This document shows positions 1 to 6,309 of a stretch of DNA of 7,734 bases, piece after piece. This stretch comes from an uncultured Opitutia bacterium. GTDB lineage: Bacteria > Verrucomicrobiota > Verrucomicrobiia > Opitutales > UBA953. Each line of letters begins with the position of its first letter. Positions within the stretch are counted from its first letter, which is position 1. Below the pieces are notes generated by a model that saw only the letters and a list, made by a program, of their open reading frames with translations, searched no databases and was not told where the DNA came from. The translations under genes were made by a program, and so were the position numbers. Where the stretch lies: positions 1 through 7,734 of the forward strand of contig CAIRLQ010000167.1 in assembly GCA_903879465.1 (NCBI GenBank). The letters run 5' to 3'.

Positions 1-1
1 C

Positions 2-616
2 GTGAAGGGCGTCGTCGGCTGGGTCGACCTCCGCTCCGATCGCGTCGAAGCCGATCTCGCTCGCCTCGCCGCGCACTCGAAGTTCGTCGGCGTCCGTCAC
101 GTCGTCCAAGAAGAACCCGAAGACGACTTCATGCTCGGGAAGGATTTCCAGCGTGGCATCTCTAAGTTGCACGCGCATGGGCTGACCTACGACATCCTCA
201 TTTATCCGAAGCAGCTCGAGGCCGCCCTCCGCCTCGCGGAGAAATTCCCGCAGCAGGCCTTCGTTCTCGATCATATTGCCAAGCCGCCCATCAAGGATGG
301 CACGATGGAGCCTTGGAAGACGCAGATCCGTCGCCTGGCCCAATTGCCCAACGTCCATTGCAAGGTGTCAGGCATATTGACCGAGGCTGACCATAAGCAT
401 TGGCAGTCCGATCAGTTCCGCCCGTATCTCGATACGGTCTTCGAGGCCTTCGGGCCCGCCCGTCTGATGTATGGCTCTGATTGGCCGGTGTGCCTATTTG
501 CGGGAAGTTACGTGCAGAGCTTTGGTCTCGTCGACGATTATGCCCGAAGCTTATCGCACGCCGAGCGCGAAGGGCTCTTCGGAGCTAACTGCCATAAGTT
601 CTACTTTCGCAGTTGA
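2..616 (+). CDS. Amidohydrolase, COG3618 / Amidohydro_2 type, 5'-truncated
   Basis: This is the C-terminal 204 residues of a predicted metal-dependent TIM-barrel hydrolase of the amidohydrolase-2 family (COG3618), the group that includes sugar-lactone hydrolases. Visible family blocks are GVVGWVDLR (about 3-11), FVGVRHVVQ (28-36), LTYDILIYP (61-69), FVLDHIAKPP (87-96, with a probable metal-ligand His91), VHCKVSGILTEAD (118-130) and MYGSDWPVC (156-164, with the conserved Asp160). Full-length members are near 280 residues, so about 75 residues, including the N-terminal HxH metal site, lie before the window. The GTG at base 2 is therefore almost certainly an internal valine codon. The likely substrate is a lactone or related cyclic compound, cytoplasmic; the sequence does not fix it. 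It ends 2 bases from the convergent gene at 619, and I see no convincing terminator between them. Confidence 0.9.
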   Translation: MKGVVGWVDLRSDRVEADLARLAAHSKFVGVRHVVQEEPEDDFMLGKDFQRGISKLHAHGLTYDILIYPKQLEAALRLAEKFPQQAFVLDHIAKPPIKDGTMEPWKTQIRRLAQLPNVHCKVSGILTEADHKHWQSDQFRPYLDTVFEAFGPARLMYGSDWPVCLFAGSYVQSFGLVDDYARSLSHAEREGLFGANCHKFYFRS

Positions 617-618
617 GC

Positions 619-1905
619 TCAGCGCACTTCGGTGAGCTTCACCGTCTTAAAGAGCCAGCCTTTCGCGACCATATCAACATTCGGAATCACGGAATATCCT
701 TGGGCAATTTCCGCGGGTAGCGGTAAATCGGCGAAGCGTACGAGCTTCAAGCCGGTTCCCTTGCCGGCGGCGTCGGCGACTTCAAACAGCAGGAAGGCCG
801 AGAAGAACCCGCCCGGCGTTTCCCCGATGACAATCTCGAGCGGCACGTTTTGCCCCGCAGTCATGGTCAGCCACGGTCCGCAGCGTAGGGGTTTACCGAG
901 CTTAGACGGGTGGACTTCCAGGAACTTTTGTTTACCGAAGTCTGGGTAGATATTGTTAATACCGGTAATCGGTTGTTCGTAGCCCGAATCCAGCACGACA
1001 CGGCCGCTCCATTTGACGCAGAGAAAATCGTCGCCCATCCCGATGAAGCGGAACTTCGCGGTCTGCGGCACCTTGACGGCCCCTTTGTAATGGACGATCC
1101 AGCGGGAGGGCTTCACCGTTTTCTCGACGCCATACGCCGTGGGCCCGACGTCGGCCGTGACCGTCGGGATGAAAATTTGCGCCGCCCAGAGTACATCTGG
1201 AGCTCGGTATTTATCCGAGAGCGAGCTGACAGACCATTTTCGATCAACGAGGAATTCATGGACTTCCTTGCGATAGGCGACGACGGCTGGCCCGTTGGAC
1301 TTTGCGCCTCGGTTAAGAGGATCGCCCATGGCGGCGGTAGGCTTCCCGGATTTGTCCTGCTTGAAGTCGTAGAACGTACCAACAATTCCGAAGGCTTCGC
1401 CGCCGCTCATCTTACTGCCGAACATCGAGACGAAATTCTTACCTCCGCCGACGCCGGCGCCATTGCCAATCCCGATGCCGCCGCCGCTTCCGCCGCCGAA
1501 TCCCTTGGAGTTTCCGCCGGCGGCACCACCGAGTGCCATCGAGGGTGCGGAGGCTGGAAGGCTCGAGATGGCCATCGTGGAGCTGGCGCTCTTGGTGGTA
1601 ATACGTGCGTTTGTCTTCGCGAGGTTCTTGATGTTTTTGGGCTGGAGTCGCGTCTTAAACTCTTTCGCCTTCTGCCCGCCGTTCCCACCGCCAGCTCCCG
1701 TGGCGAAGGTCTCCGGATCCTTTTTTGCTGCTTTATCGGTGATCGTTGAAATGACCCAGACCAGTGCGACGGCTACCAGCGCGATATGGATAATAATGGA
1801 GACGGCCAAGCCTTCCCCTCCCAGGCGACGCCAGAATGATCGACGAGGCCGGGTAAGGGTATTCGACCTAGGGTCAGTCGATGGAATGTCCTGGGATGTG
1901 GACAT
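619..1905 (-). CDS. Membrane-anchored Gly-rich protein with PA14-like C-terminal domain
   Basis: From the ATG at 1905 this encodes 428 residues. A basic N-terminus (RRSFWRRLG) precedes one membrane helix at about residues 33-54 (LAVSIIIHIALVAVALVW), giving a probable N-in topology with the rest in the periplasm. A Lys- and Ser-rich linker follows, then a low-complexity glycine run at about 126-155 (GGGSGGGIGIGNGAGVGGG). After that comes a globular part containing GTFYDFK (176-182). The C-terminal part (about 267-397) resembles PA14 domains: FRFIGMGDDFLCVKW at about 285-299, then VVLDSG, and later a GPWLTMTAGQ...IVIGETPGG segment. PA14 domains usually bind carbohydrate, so an envelope or glycan role is possible, but the function is unknown. 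An in-frame GTG at 1959 would add 18 residues. I prefer 1905 because those 18 residues look like leader and the -10-like element near 1975 would leave almost no leader for the GTG. Neither start has a well-placed Shine-Dalgarno. Confidence 0.82.
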   Translation of the reverse strand: MSTSQDIPSTDPRSNTLTRPRRSFWRRLGGEGLAVSIIIHIALVAVALVWVISTITDKAAKKDPETFATGAGGGNGGQKAKEFKTRLQPKNIKNLAKTNARITTKSASSTMAISSLPASAPSMALGGAAGGNSKGFGGGSGGGIGIGNGAGVGGGKNFVSMFGSKMSGGEAFGIVGTFYDFKQDKSGKPTAAMGDPLNRGAKSNGPAVVAYRKEVHEFLVDRKWSVSSLSDKYRAPDVLWAAQIFIPTVTADVGPTAYGVEKTVKPSRWIVHYKGAVKVPQTAKFRFIGMGDDFLCVKWSGRVVLDSGYEQPITGINNIYPDFGKQKFLEVHPSKLGKPLRCGPWLTMTAGQNVPLEIVIGETPGGFFSAFLLFEVADAAGKGTGLKLVRFADLPLPAEIAQGYSVIPNVDMVAKGWLFKTVKLTEVR

Positions 1906-1972
1906 AGGACGGAGCGTAGCTGGCCACCTCCTCAGTTCAAATACCAAATCTCTGGCCACGGACCGGGGAGGT

Positions 1973-1988
1973 TAAATATAAATAAAAA
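1973..1988. promoter_or_regulatory. A/T-rich divergent promoter island
   Basis: A 16-base A/T-only patch sits in otherwise G+C-rich DNA between divergent genes. On the forward strand TATAAA (1977-1982) matches the bacterial -10 consensus at 5 of 6 positions and points to slyX. On the reverse strand TATATT (1980 down to 1975) also matches 5 of 6 and points to the Gly-rich protein gene. The two hexamers overlap, so the promoters would exclude each other. I find no good -35 element at normal spacing for either, so this rests on composition and context. Confidence 0.4.
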
Positions 1989-1999
1989 CAGTCGTTGCA

Positions 2000-2023
2000 G
2001 GGGCTTGCCCCAGCCTTGCGGCT
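2000..2023 (+). other. Two abutting mini-hairpins in the slyX leader
   Basis: GGGG(CTTG)CCCC at 2000-2011 is followed with no gap by AGCC(TTGC)GGCT at 2012-2023. Each is a perfect 4-bp stem with a 4-base loop. If transcription starts about 7 bases after the -10-like TATAAA, both lie in an mRNA leader of about 50 bases ahead of the slyX start. Short G+C-rich stems arise often by chance in DNA of this composition, so function is uncertain. No T tract follows, so this is not an intrinsic terminator. Confidence 0.35.
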
Positions 2024-2038
2024 ACGCACGGTAGGGGG

Positions 2039-2242
2039 ATGGATTCTCGCCAGCATGAAATTGAAGAGCGCCTGACCTTTCTGCAGCGCCATGTAGAGCA
2101 GCAGGACCGGGTGATTCTCGAGCTTTCGCGCGAGGTCGCTAAGCTTTCAGATCGTTTGGTGCGGATGGAGGCAAAGGTCACCCAGACGAATGAAGCGGCT
2201 GACTCCAGCCCCCCGGCGGACGAACGGCCGCCTCATTGGTAA
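2039..2242 (+). CDS. slyX: SlyX family protein
   Basis: This encodes a 67-residue soluble protein of the SlyX family (PF04102), close to the usual length of about 70. Residues 5-50 form a heptad-like amphipathic helix (IEERLTFLQRHVEQQDRVI, then LSREVAKLSDRLVRMEAKV), consistent with a coiled coil. It ends in the family's hallmark proline-aromatic tail, here ERPPHW (compare PPPHY in E. coli SlyX). The biochemical role of SlyX is not established; the name comes from its position next to slyD in E. coli, and no slyD is visible here. The ATG at 2039 is preceded directly by a G run (AGGGGG), which lies too close for an ideal Shine-Dalgarno. It is the first gene of a five-gene forward run. Confidence 0.88.
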   Translation: MDSRQHEIEERLTFLQRHVEQQDRVILELSREVAKLSDRLVRMEAKVTQTNEAADSSPPADERPPHW

Positions 2243-2293
2243 GCCTTCGATTTGAACGCTTGAGGCCGAGCCGATTTCACCTAATTTAAAATC

Positions 2294-2692
2294 ATGATCG
2301 CCGCCACCGAAGCTAATGACTCGCTGACGTACCTCGAATACGGAATCTACTTCGTGCTCTCGCTGGCCGTCACAATCTGGGTCGGGCGGACGTTGTTCCG
2401 GAGCGGTCGGCCGTTCCTGCTCGAGGCATTCCATGGTAGCGAGACGATGGCCGATTCAGTCAATAACCTCCTACTCATCGGATTTTATCTCGTGAATGTG
2501 GGCTTCATGCTCCTCTTCCTGACCTCGAAGGAACATCCGACCACTGGCATCAAGGTCGTCGAAGACTTGAGCAAATCCGTCGGCGTGGTGGTCGTCGTTT
2601 TAGGCATCATGCACTTCATCAATCTGACGGTCTTGAATTCTCTTCGCACCGGCGCAGCGGCGGCTCGTCCTCCCGGGCTGCCGAAAGCCTAA
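2294..2692 (+). CDS. Conserved small integral membrane protein, three helices
   Basis: This encodes 132 residues with three clear hydrophobic segments at about 14-34 (LEYGIYFVLSLAVTIWVG), 57-77 (NNLLLIGFYLVNVGFMLLFL) and 95-115 (SVGVVVVVLGIMHFINLTVL). A hydrophilic loop at 35-56 contains RSGRPFLLEAF. A Lys/Asp/Glu-containing loop lies at 78-94, and the tail is Ala/Pro-rich. The block SVNNLLLIGFYLVN looks like a conserved signature; I recall similar small membrane proteins in other bacteria but cannot name a family with confidence. No catalytic or transport motif is visible. It lies 51 bases after slyX and 15 bases before the SRAP gene, so it is probably co-transcribed. The start ATG at 2294 has an A/T-rich upstream (TAATTTAAAATC) and no Shine-Dalgarno. 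Confidence 0.8.
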   Translation: MIAATEANDSLTYLEYGIYFVLSLAVTIWVGRTLFRSGRPFLLEAFHGSETMADSVNNLLLIGFYLVNVGFMLLFLTSKEHPTTGIKVVEDLSKSVGVVVVVLGIMHFINLTVLNSLRTGAAAARPPGLPKA

Positions 2693-2707
2693 ATCCGCCG
2701 CGCTTTC

Positions 2708-3409
2708 ATGTGCGGACGCGTCACCCAGTTCTCGCGCTGGGAGGAAATCGTGCGAAGCTTGGCGGTCCCGCCGGTCGCCCATATACCACGGTTTAATATT
2801 TCCCCGGGCACGCCGCTACTCACTGTTCGACGCGAGCAGGGCAGCCTGAGCGCCGAAGCTTTACCCTGGGGGTTCGTACCGGCTTGGTCGGTAGACACAA
2901 AGGAACCGGGCCACGCTAACGCCCGGGCGGAAGGCATCTTCGAGCGCCCCACCTTCCGCGAAGCCGCAAGGCTGCGGCGGTGCATCGTGCCGATCGACGG
3001 TTATTATGAGTGGAAGACGGAGGGGCGCTTAAAGGTCCCCTATTATTTCCGCGCCGCCGACGGCGGACCGCTGGCAGTCGGTGGGCTCTGGTCATTTCAA
3101 ATGTCGGCCGATGGGCAGGCCCGCCGTTCGGTGTGTCTCGTCACCGTTGCCCCGAATCGCGAAGCGGCTGAAGTGCATTCCCGCATGCCAATCATCCTCG
3201 CCGGCACCGCGCGACAGGCGTGGCTTTCGGAGCGCGCCTTCTCGCCCGAAGACTTTGCCGCCCTGGCCGTCACGGCTCCGGAGCGGACGCTCTCCCTGCA
3301 TCGGGTGTCGCCTGACGTGAATCGCGTCGCGTGCGAAGGGCGACAGCTGGTCGAGCCTTTGGTTGGTGCGGCGGACCAGCCGGACTTTTTAGGGGATTTG
3401 CTTGGCTAA
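2708..3409 (+). CDS. SRAP family protein (YedK/HMCES type), abasic-site DNA-protein crosslink
   Basis: This encodes a 233-residue SOS response-associated peptidase (SRAP) family protein, full length for the family. Characterised members (E. coli YedK, human HMCES) bind abasic sites in single-stranded DNA and form a stable thiazolidine crosslink through Cys2. All expected active-site elements are present: MCGR at the N-terminus with Cys2, Asn71 in GHANARAEG, Glu101 in DGYYEWK, and His157 in EVHSRMPIIL. The RFNISPG block (28-34) and the PWGFVPAW block (53-60) are also typical. The start is fixed because Cys2 must follow the initiator Met. No LexA-like box is obvious upstream, and the gene sits inside the forward run (15 bases after the membrane protein, 27 before the cupin), so it may not have its own SOS promoter. 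Confidence 0.96.
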   Translation: MCGRVTQFSRWEEIVRSLAVPPVAHIPRFNISPGTPLLTVRREQGSLSAEALPWGFVPAWSVDTKEPGHANARAEGIFERPTFREAARLRRCIVPIDGYYEWKTEGRLKVPYYFRAADGGPLAVGGLWSFQMSADGQARRSVCLVTVAPNREAAEVHSRMPIILAGTARQAWLSERAFSPEDFAALAVTAPERTLSLHRVSPDVNRVACEGRQLVEPLVGAADQPDFLGDLLG

Positions 3410-3436
3410 TCGGCGACTATTCGACAGACCGTTCTC

Positions 3437-3838
3437 ATGCCCAGCCCCCTGTATTCACCCAAAATCGTGGAGAAGCCGTGGGGTCGGGAAATCTGGTATG
3501 CAGATCAATCGGCCTATGCCGGTAAGATCTTGGAAGTGAACGCCGGGCGCCGGCTGAGCCTCCAATACCACGAGCGCAAGACCGAGACGCTCTTTCTTCT
3601 TTCCGGAAAGATGATTCTGACGTTCCGGGCTCTCACCGCTGGCGAATTACCAGCGGCCAACATGATCACCGCCGCTGACCAGCATGTCTGGCTGCCCGGC
3701 CAGACGATTCACATCCCAGTCCGGACCGTTCATCGCTTTGAGGCCCTCGAAGATAGCGTCCTGATTGAATCCTCCACCCCGGACCTCACCGATATCGTCC
3801 GCCTGCAGGACGACTTTTCCCGTCCGGCCCGTGACTAA
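3437..3838 (+). CDS. Cupin, mannose-6-phosphate isomerase type II-like
   Basis: This encodes a 133-residue single-domain cupin resembling the C-terminal isomerase half of type II phosphomannose isomerase / mannose-1-phosphate guanylyltransferase (COG0662). The N-terminus carries the characteristic VEKPWGREIWYA (11-22). Cupin motif 1 is present as G37, Q43-Y-H45, E50 and G56 (AGRRLSLQYHERKTE, then LFLLSG). Cupin motif 2 includes PGQTIHIPVRTVHRF with H99. Metal ligands are therefore probably H45, E50 and H99, with Gln43 where many cupins have the first His. The expected reaction is isomerisation of a sugar phosphate, or simply sugar-phosphate binding; the exact substrate cannot be read from sequence. 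It ends 6 bases before the ROK kinase, which strongly suggests co-transcription and a shared sugar pathway. Confidence 0.85.
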   Translation: MPSPLYSPKIVEKPWGREIWYADQSAYAGKILEVNAGRRLSLQYHERKTETLFLLSGKMILTFRALTAGELPAANMITAADQHVWLPGQTIHIPVRTVHRFEALEDSVLIESSTPDLTDIVRLQDDFSRPARD

Positions 3839-3844
3839 TTTTCC

Positions 3845-4807
3845 ATGCGCAAAGTTCTCGCTTTTGATCTCGGTGGCACGAAATTCGCATTTGGCGTCGT
3901 CAATGAAGATGGTTCCGTCCTCGGCTCTGGCCGCGTCGAGACTTTCGCCGAAAAAGGCCCAGCCCAGGCCTGCGAACGCGTGGCGGAAGCCGCCCACCAG
4001 CTTCTGACGGAGTTAAAGTTGAAGCCAGTGGATTTCGTCGCCATCGGCGTGGCCTCTCCAGGTCCGCTGGATATCGCGCGCGGCTGCGTCGACGGCTCGC
4101 CCAATCTCCCCGGCTGGACGGGTTTTTCCATCACCGAATACTTGAGTAACTCTTTCGGCGGCCTGCCTGCCCGTATTGATAACGACTGCAACGCCGCCGC
4201 CCTCGGTGAGTACCGTTTCGGCGCCGGCAAGGGTAAGAAGAACGTGGTCTATATTACGGTCTCCACCGGCATCGGTGGCGGCGCCGTCATCGACGGACGA
4301 CTCATGCGCGGCAGTAACGGCAACGCGGCCGAACTCGGCCATATTCCTCTGACGATGGACGGTCCGCGCTGCGGCTGTGGCAATCCTGGTTGCTGGGAAG
4401 TCTACGCCTCTGGTACGGCCATCGCTCGCCGCGCCCGAGAAGCCTTGGCCACGGGTCGGGCCTCGTCGCTCGCTGGTCTCGCCGGTGGTGCTGAGCATGT
4501 GACCACGCACCACATTCTGCAGGCTATGGCGTCGGGCGACGCTCTCTCCAAGGAAATCTGGGATCAGTCGATTAATTATCTCGGCCGTGGTCTTGGCGCG
4601 GTGATCAACACTTTCAACCCGGATGTGATTGTTGTCGGCGGTGGCGTGACCGCGGCGGGCGACGCTCTTTTTGTCCCGATGCGCCAGAGCGCCAATAGCT
4701 ACGCCTTCCCGCGACTGGCGGCGGTCTGCACGATTGTCCCGGCCGGTCTTGGCGGTAACGTCGGCGTCGTCGGCGCAGCCGCCTGCGCCTTCGAGCACGT
4801 CAGCTGA
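3845..4807 (+). CDS. ROK family sugar kinase (glucokinase/fructokinase-like)
   Basis: This encodes a 320-residue full-length ROK kinase that would phosphorylate a hexose using ATP in the cytoplasm. The N-terminal phosphate-binding motif is FDLGGTKFAFGV (7-18), and ASPGPLD follows at 70-76. The catalytic Asp114 lies in IDNDCNAAALGE (111-122). The second ATP-binding motif is VSTGIGGGAVIDG (139-151). The sugar-binding and zinc region is AAELGHI (161-167, Glu163 and His166) followed by CGCGNPGCWE (176-185), which supplies zinc ligands Cys176, Cys178 and Cys183 with His166, plus Glu185. The C-terminal VINTFNPDVIVVGGGV is also typical. There is no N-terminal HTH, so this is a kinase and not a ROK repressor. 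Glucose is the commonest substrate, but fructose or mannose would suit the isomerase-like neighbour. The ATG at 3845 has no Shine-Dalgarno. Confidence 0.95.
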   Translation: MRKVLAFDLGGTKFAFGVVNEDGSVLGSGRVETFAEKGPAQACERVAEAAHQLLTELKLKPVDFVAIGVASPGPLDIARGCVDGSPNLPGWTGFSITEYLSNSFGGLPARIDNDCNAAALGEYRFGAGKGKKNVVYITVSTGIGGGAVIDGRLMRGSNGNAAELGHIPLTMDGPRCGCGNPGCWEVYASGTAIARRAREALATGRASSLAGLAGGAEHVTTHHILQAMASGDALSKEIWDQSINYLGRGLGAVINTFNPDVIVVGGGVTAAGDALFVPMRQSANSYAFPRLAAVCTIVPAGLGGNVGVVGAAACAFEHVS

Positions 4808-4813
4808 GCGCCC

Positions 4814-5476
4814 TCAGAGCCGCTGGCGCTTCCATTTCGGAATCGGGAACACGGTCACTTTATCCGAGCGGAGTTCGACGTCGTCGCGCGGCCTTAAGGC
4901 TCGGGCTTCTTTTTCGGTAACAATCTCATAGTGTCGCGCCGCGGTGATGAGGTCGGCGATCTCCCAGCAATCCTTCGGGTTATTGACCCACTTTGCGGCC
5001 GGTAGGCGGCTGAGGTCATACGGGCGGGAGTAGCTGCGTAGGGATTTACGGGGGCCTTTCGCGTATTCGTGGAAGTACGACATCGCGAGTTCGCGGACGC
5101 TGTGGTAAATCGGATCACGCCAGCGCAGGCAGACGTAGTTGGTCTTGGAGATGGCACCCCATTTCCCGTTCACGCGAAACGGCGCGATGACATGGTCCAT
5201 GTCTTGATGCGCGCTAAAATCTAGTAACAGGGGAGGGTGCCCTTGCAGCCATAAGGCAAACGCGGCGATCATCGCGCCTTCGATACAATGAGCCTTACGA
5301 TGGATGAGGGCCTGTTCGACCGAACGGGCCGTATCGCCCTCCGGCTCGAAGTTCTGCGGGAGGTCGACGAGGAAATCTTGGATGGCCCGCGGGGTGGCCA
5401 GCTTCGCCAGCACCTTCGCCTGCGGTAGGCCGAGGCCGCGCTTCTGGGCGAGTCGGGTGCGGGCGGCGAGCGACAT
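4814..5476 (-). CDS. Transglutaminase-like conserved protein
   Basis: This encodes 220 residues of a conserved bacterial family with a transglutaminase/papain-like core. Cys64 lies at the start of a helix in KAHCIEGAMIAAFALWLQG, the usual nucleophile position. His95 lies in QDMDHVIAPF and is followed by GKWGAISKTNY, the usual strand after the catalytic His. Further blocks that I associate with the family are RDPIYHSVRELAMSYFHEY (120-138) and RKSLRSYSRPYDLS (143-156). The third member of the triad is not obvious: the position after the His strand reads SKTN and not a clear Asp. There is no signal peptide, so it is probably cytoplasmic. The natural substrate is unknown; a peptidase, amidase or crosslinking role is possible. 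It is transcribed towards the ROK gene (6-base gap) and divergently from the M50 protease. The ATG at 5476 has no Shine-Dalgarno. Confidence 0.82.
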   Translation of the reverse strand: MSLAARTRLAQKRGLGLPQAKVLAKLATPRAIQDFLVDLPQNFEPEGDTARSVEQALIHRKAHCIEGAMIAAFALWLQGHPPLLLDFSAHQDMDHVIAPFRVNGKWGAISKTNYVCLRWRDPIYHSVRELAMSYFHEYAKGPRKSLRSYSRPYDLSRLPAAKWVNNPKDCWEIADLITAARHYEIVTEKEARALRPRDDVELRSDKVTVFPIPKWKRQRL

Positions 5477-5614
5477 GCACAGGGTCTAATGCTTCCCGCC
5501 GATTCCTCAAGGAGCGAGTGGCCACCGCAGGTTTCGGATTGGCTTGGCGGGCCGCAGGCGTTTCCATCCCACCGTCCTCCATGCCAATCTTCGACACCCC
5601 TTGCGCCCCTTAAC

Positions 5615-6262
5615 ATGGATATCGGACATCTTCGCGACGGCCTGCTGCAGTTAATCCTACTGATCATCTCCATCGGCCTCCATGAGTTTGGCCATGCTTG
5701 GATGGCGGATATGCGCGGTGATCCGTTGCCCCGCCTACAAGGACGGGTCACGCTCAATCCGTTCGCCCACGCGGACCCCCTTGGGACCATTGCGATTCCA
5801 GCGGTCATGATTTTCTTCAGCCCAGGCTTCGGGCTCATCGGCTGGGGTAAGCCCGTCCAGATTTCCCTCCCCAATCCGAAGACTCGCCGGATGGATGATA
5901 TCTATATCACCCTGGCCGGCCCAGCGATGAACGTAGTGCTTTGCTTCGTCTTGGCCGTCATCGGCGGCCTGGGGCATTTCGACCAAGTAAAGGATGCGGT
6001 GATCGTGAAATTCCTCCTGCAGGGTATCTTTCTTAATGCGGGCTTGGTGGTGTTTAACCTCATCCCCGTTCCGCCGCTCGACGGTTCTCGCGTGGCCCTT
6101 CGTCTGGGGCTTTATACGGAAGAGATGTTCCTTACCCTCTCGCGCTGGGGCTTCATCATTCTGCTGGTGCTCATCAACCTTCCGCCCTTCCAGTGGGCGC
6201 TGCAAGAGGGACTGCGCTGGTTGGCCTTGCCCTGGCTGGCCCTCTGGGACCTGCTGGCCTGA
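5615..6262 (+). CDS. Site-2 protease, M50 family, short form without PDZ
   Basis: This encodes a 215-residue multi-pass intramembrane zinc metalloprotease. The active-site motif HEFGH spans residues 23-27 (His23 and His27 as zinc ligands, Glu24 catalytic) inside the first membrane helix. The second motif, NLIPVPPLDGSRV (148-160), supplies Asp156 as the third ligand. Other hydrophobic segments lie at about 56-72, 97-118, 134-152 and 175-190. GRVTLNPFAHADPLGT (43-58) and WGKPVQI (77-83) are typical of the group. No PDZ domain is present, matching the short forms. Such proteases cut membrane helices of regulatory proteins. I choose the ATG at 5615, because upstream in-frame codons back to 5489 encode Pro/Ser-rich sequence unlike the family and the HExxH motif already falls at its usual distance from this Met. 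The next gene encodes an HTH protein with a single membrane helix, a possible substrate (inference). Confidence 0.93.
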   Translation: MDIGHLRDGLLQLILLIISIGLHEFGHAWMADMRGDPLPRLQGRVTLNPFAHADPLGTIAIPAVMIFFSPGFGLIGWGKPVQISLPNPKTRRMDDIYITLAGPAMNVVLCFVLAVIGGLGHFDQVKDAVIVKFLLQGIFLNAGLVVFNLIPVPPLDGSRVALRLGLYTEEMFLTLSRWGFIILLVLINLPPFQWALQEGLRWLALPWLALWDLLA

Positions 6263-6309
6263 GCCACGAGAGGCTTGCGTATTTTTCCGCTTCGGCCGAA
6301 TCTCCGTCT

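Noticed and set aside
614..650. CAC(TTCG)GTG mini-hairpin as a terminator between the convergent genes at 616 and 619
   Set aside because: The stem is only three base pairs and no T tract follows in either direction.
910..1749. Long forward open frame (279 codons) opposite the Gly-rich protein gene
   Set aside because: It is the antisense of a real gene with recognisable domains. Its Ala-rich stretch is the complement of the Gly-run codons, and the protein has no recognisable motif.
2260..2292. TTGAGG and TAAAAT as a promoter before the membrane protein gene
   Set aside because: The only good -10 match (TAAAAT at 2287-2292) touches the start codon, so transcription would begin inside the gene, and the hexamer at proper spacing is poor.
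4772..4789. Perfect 6-bp inverted repeat (GGCGCA and TGCGCC) near the ROK stop
   Set aside because: It lies inside Ala/Gly/Cys codons of the kinase, with no T tract after it, and is expected from the coding composition.
4013..4798. Long reverse open frame (261 codons) opposite the ROK kinase
   Set aside because: The forward strand encodes a complete ROK kinase with every motif. The reverse frame is a G+C-bias shadow without family features.
5489..5614. 42-codon N-terminal extension of the site-2 protease
   Set aside because: The sequence is Pro/Ser-rich without a signal or helix, and the ATG at 5615 places HEFGH at the usual distance from the N-terminus.
6193..6309. 39-codon N-terminal extension of the HTH protein from a GTG
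   Set aside because: It overlaps the end of the protease gene in another frame, and the family sequence begins at the Met encoded at 6310.
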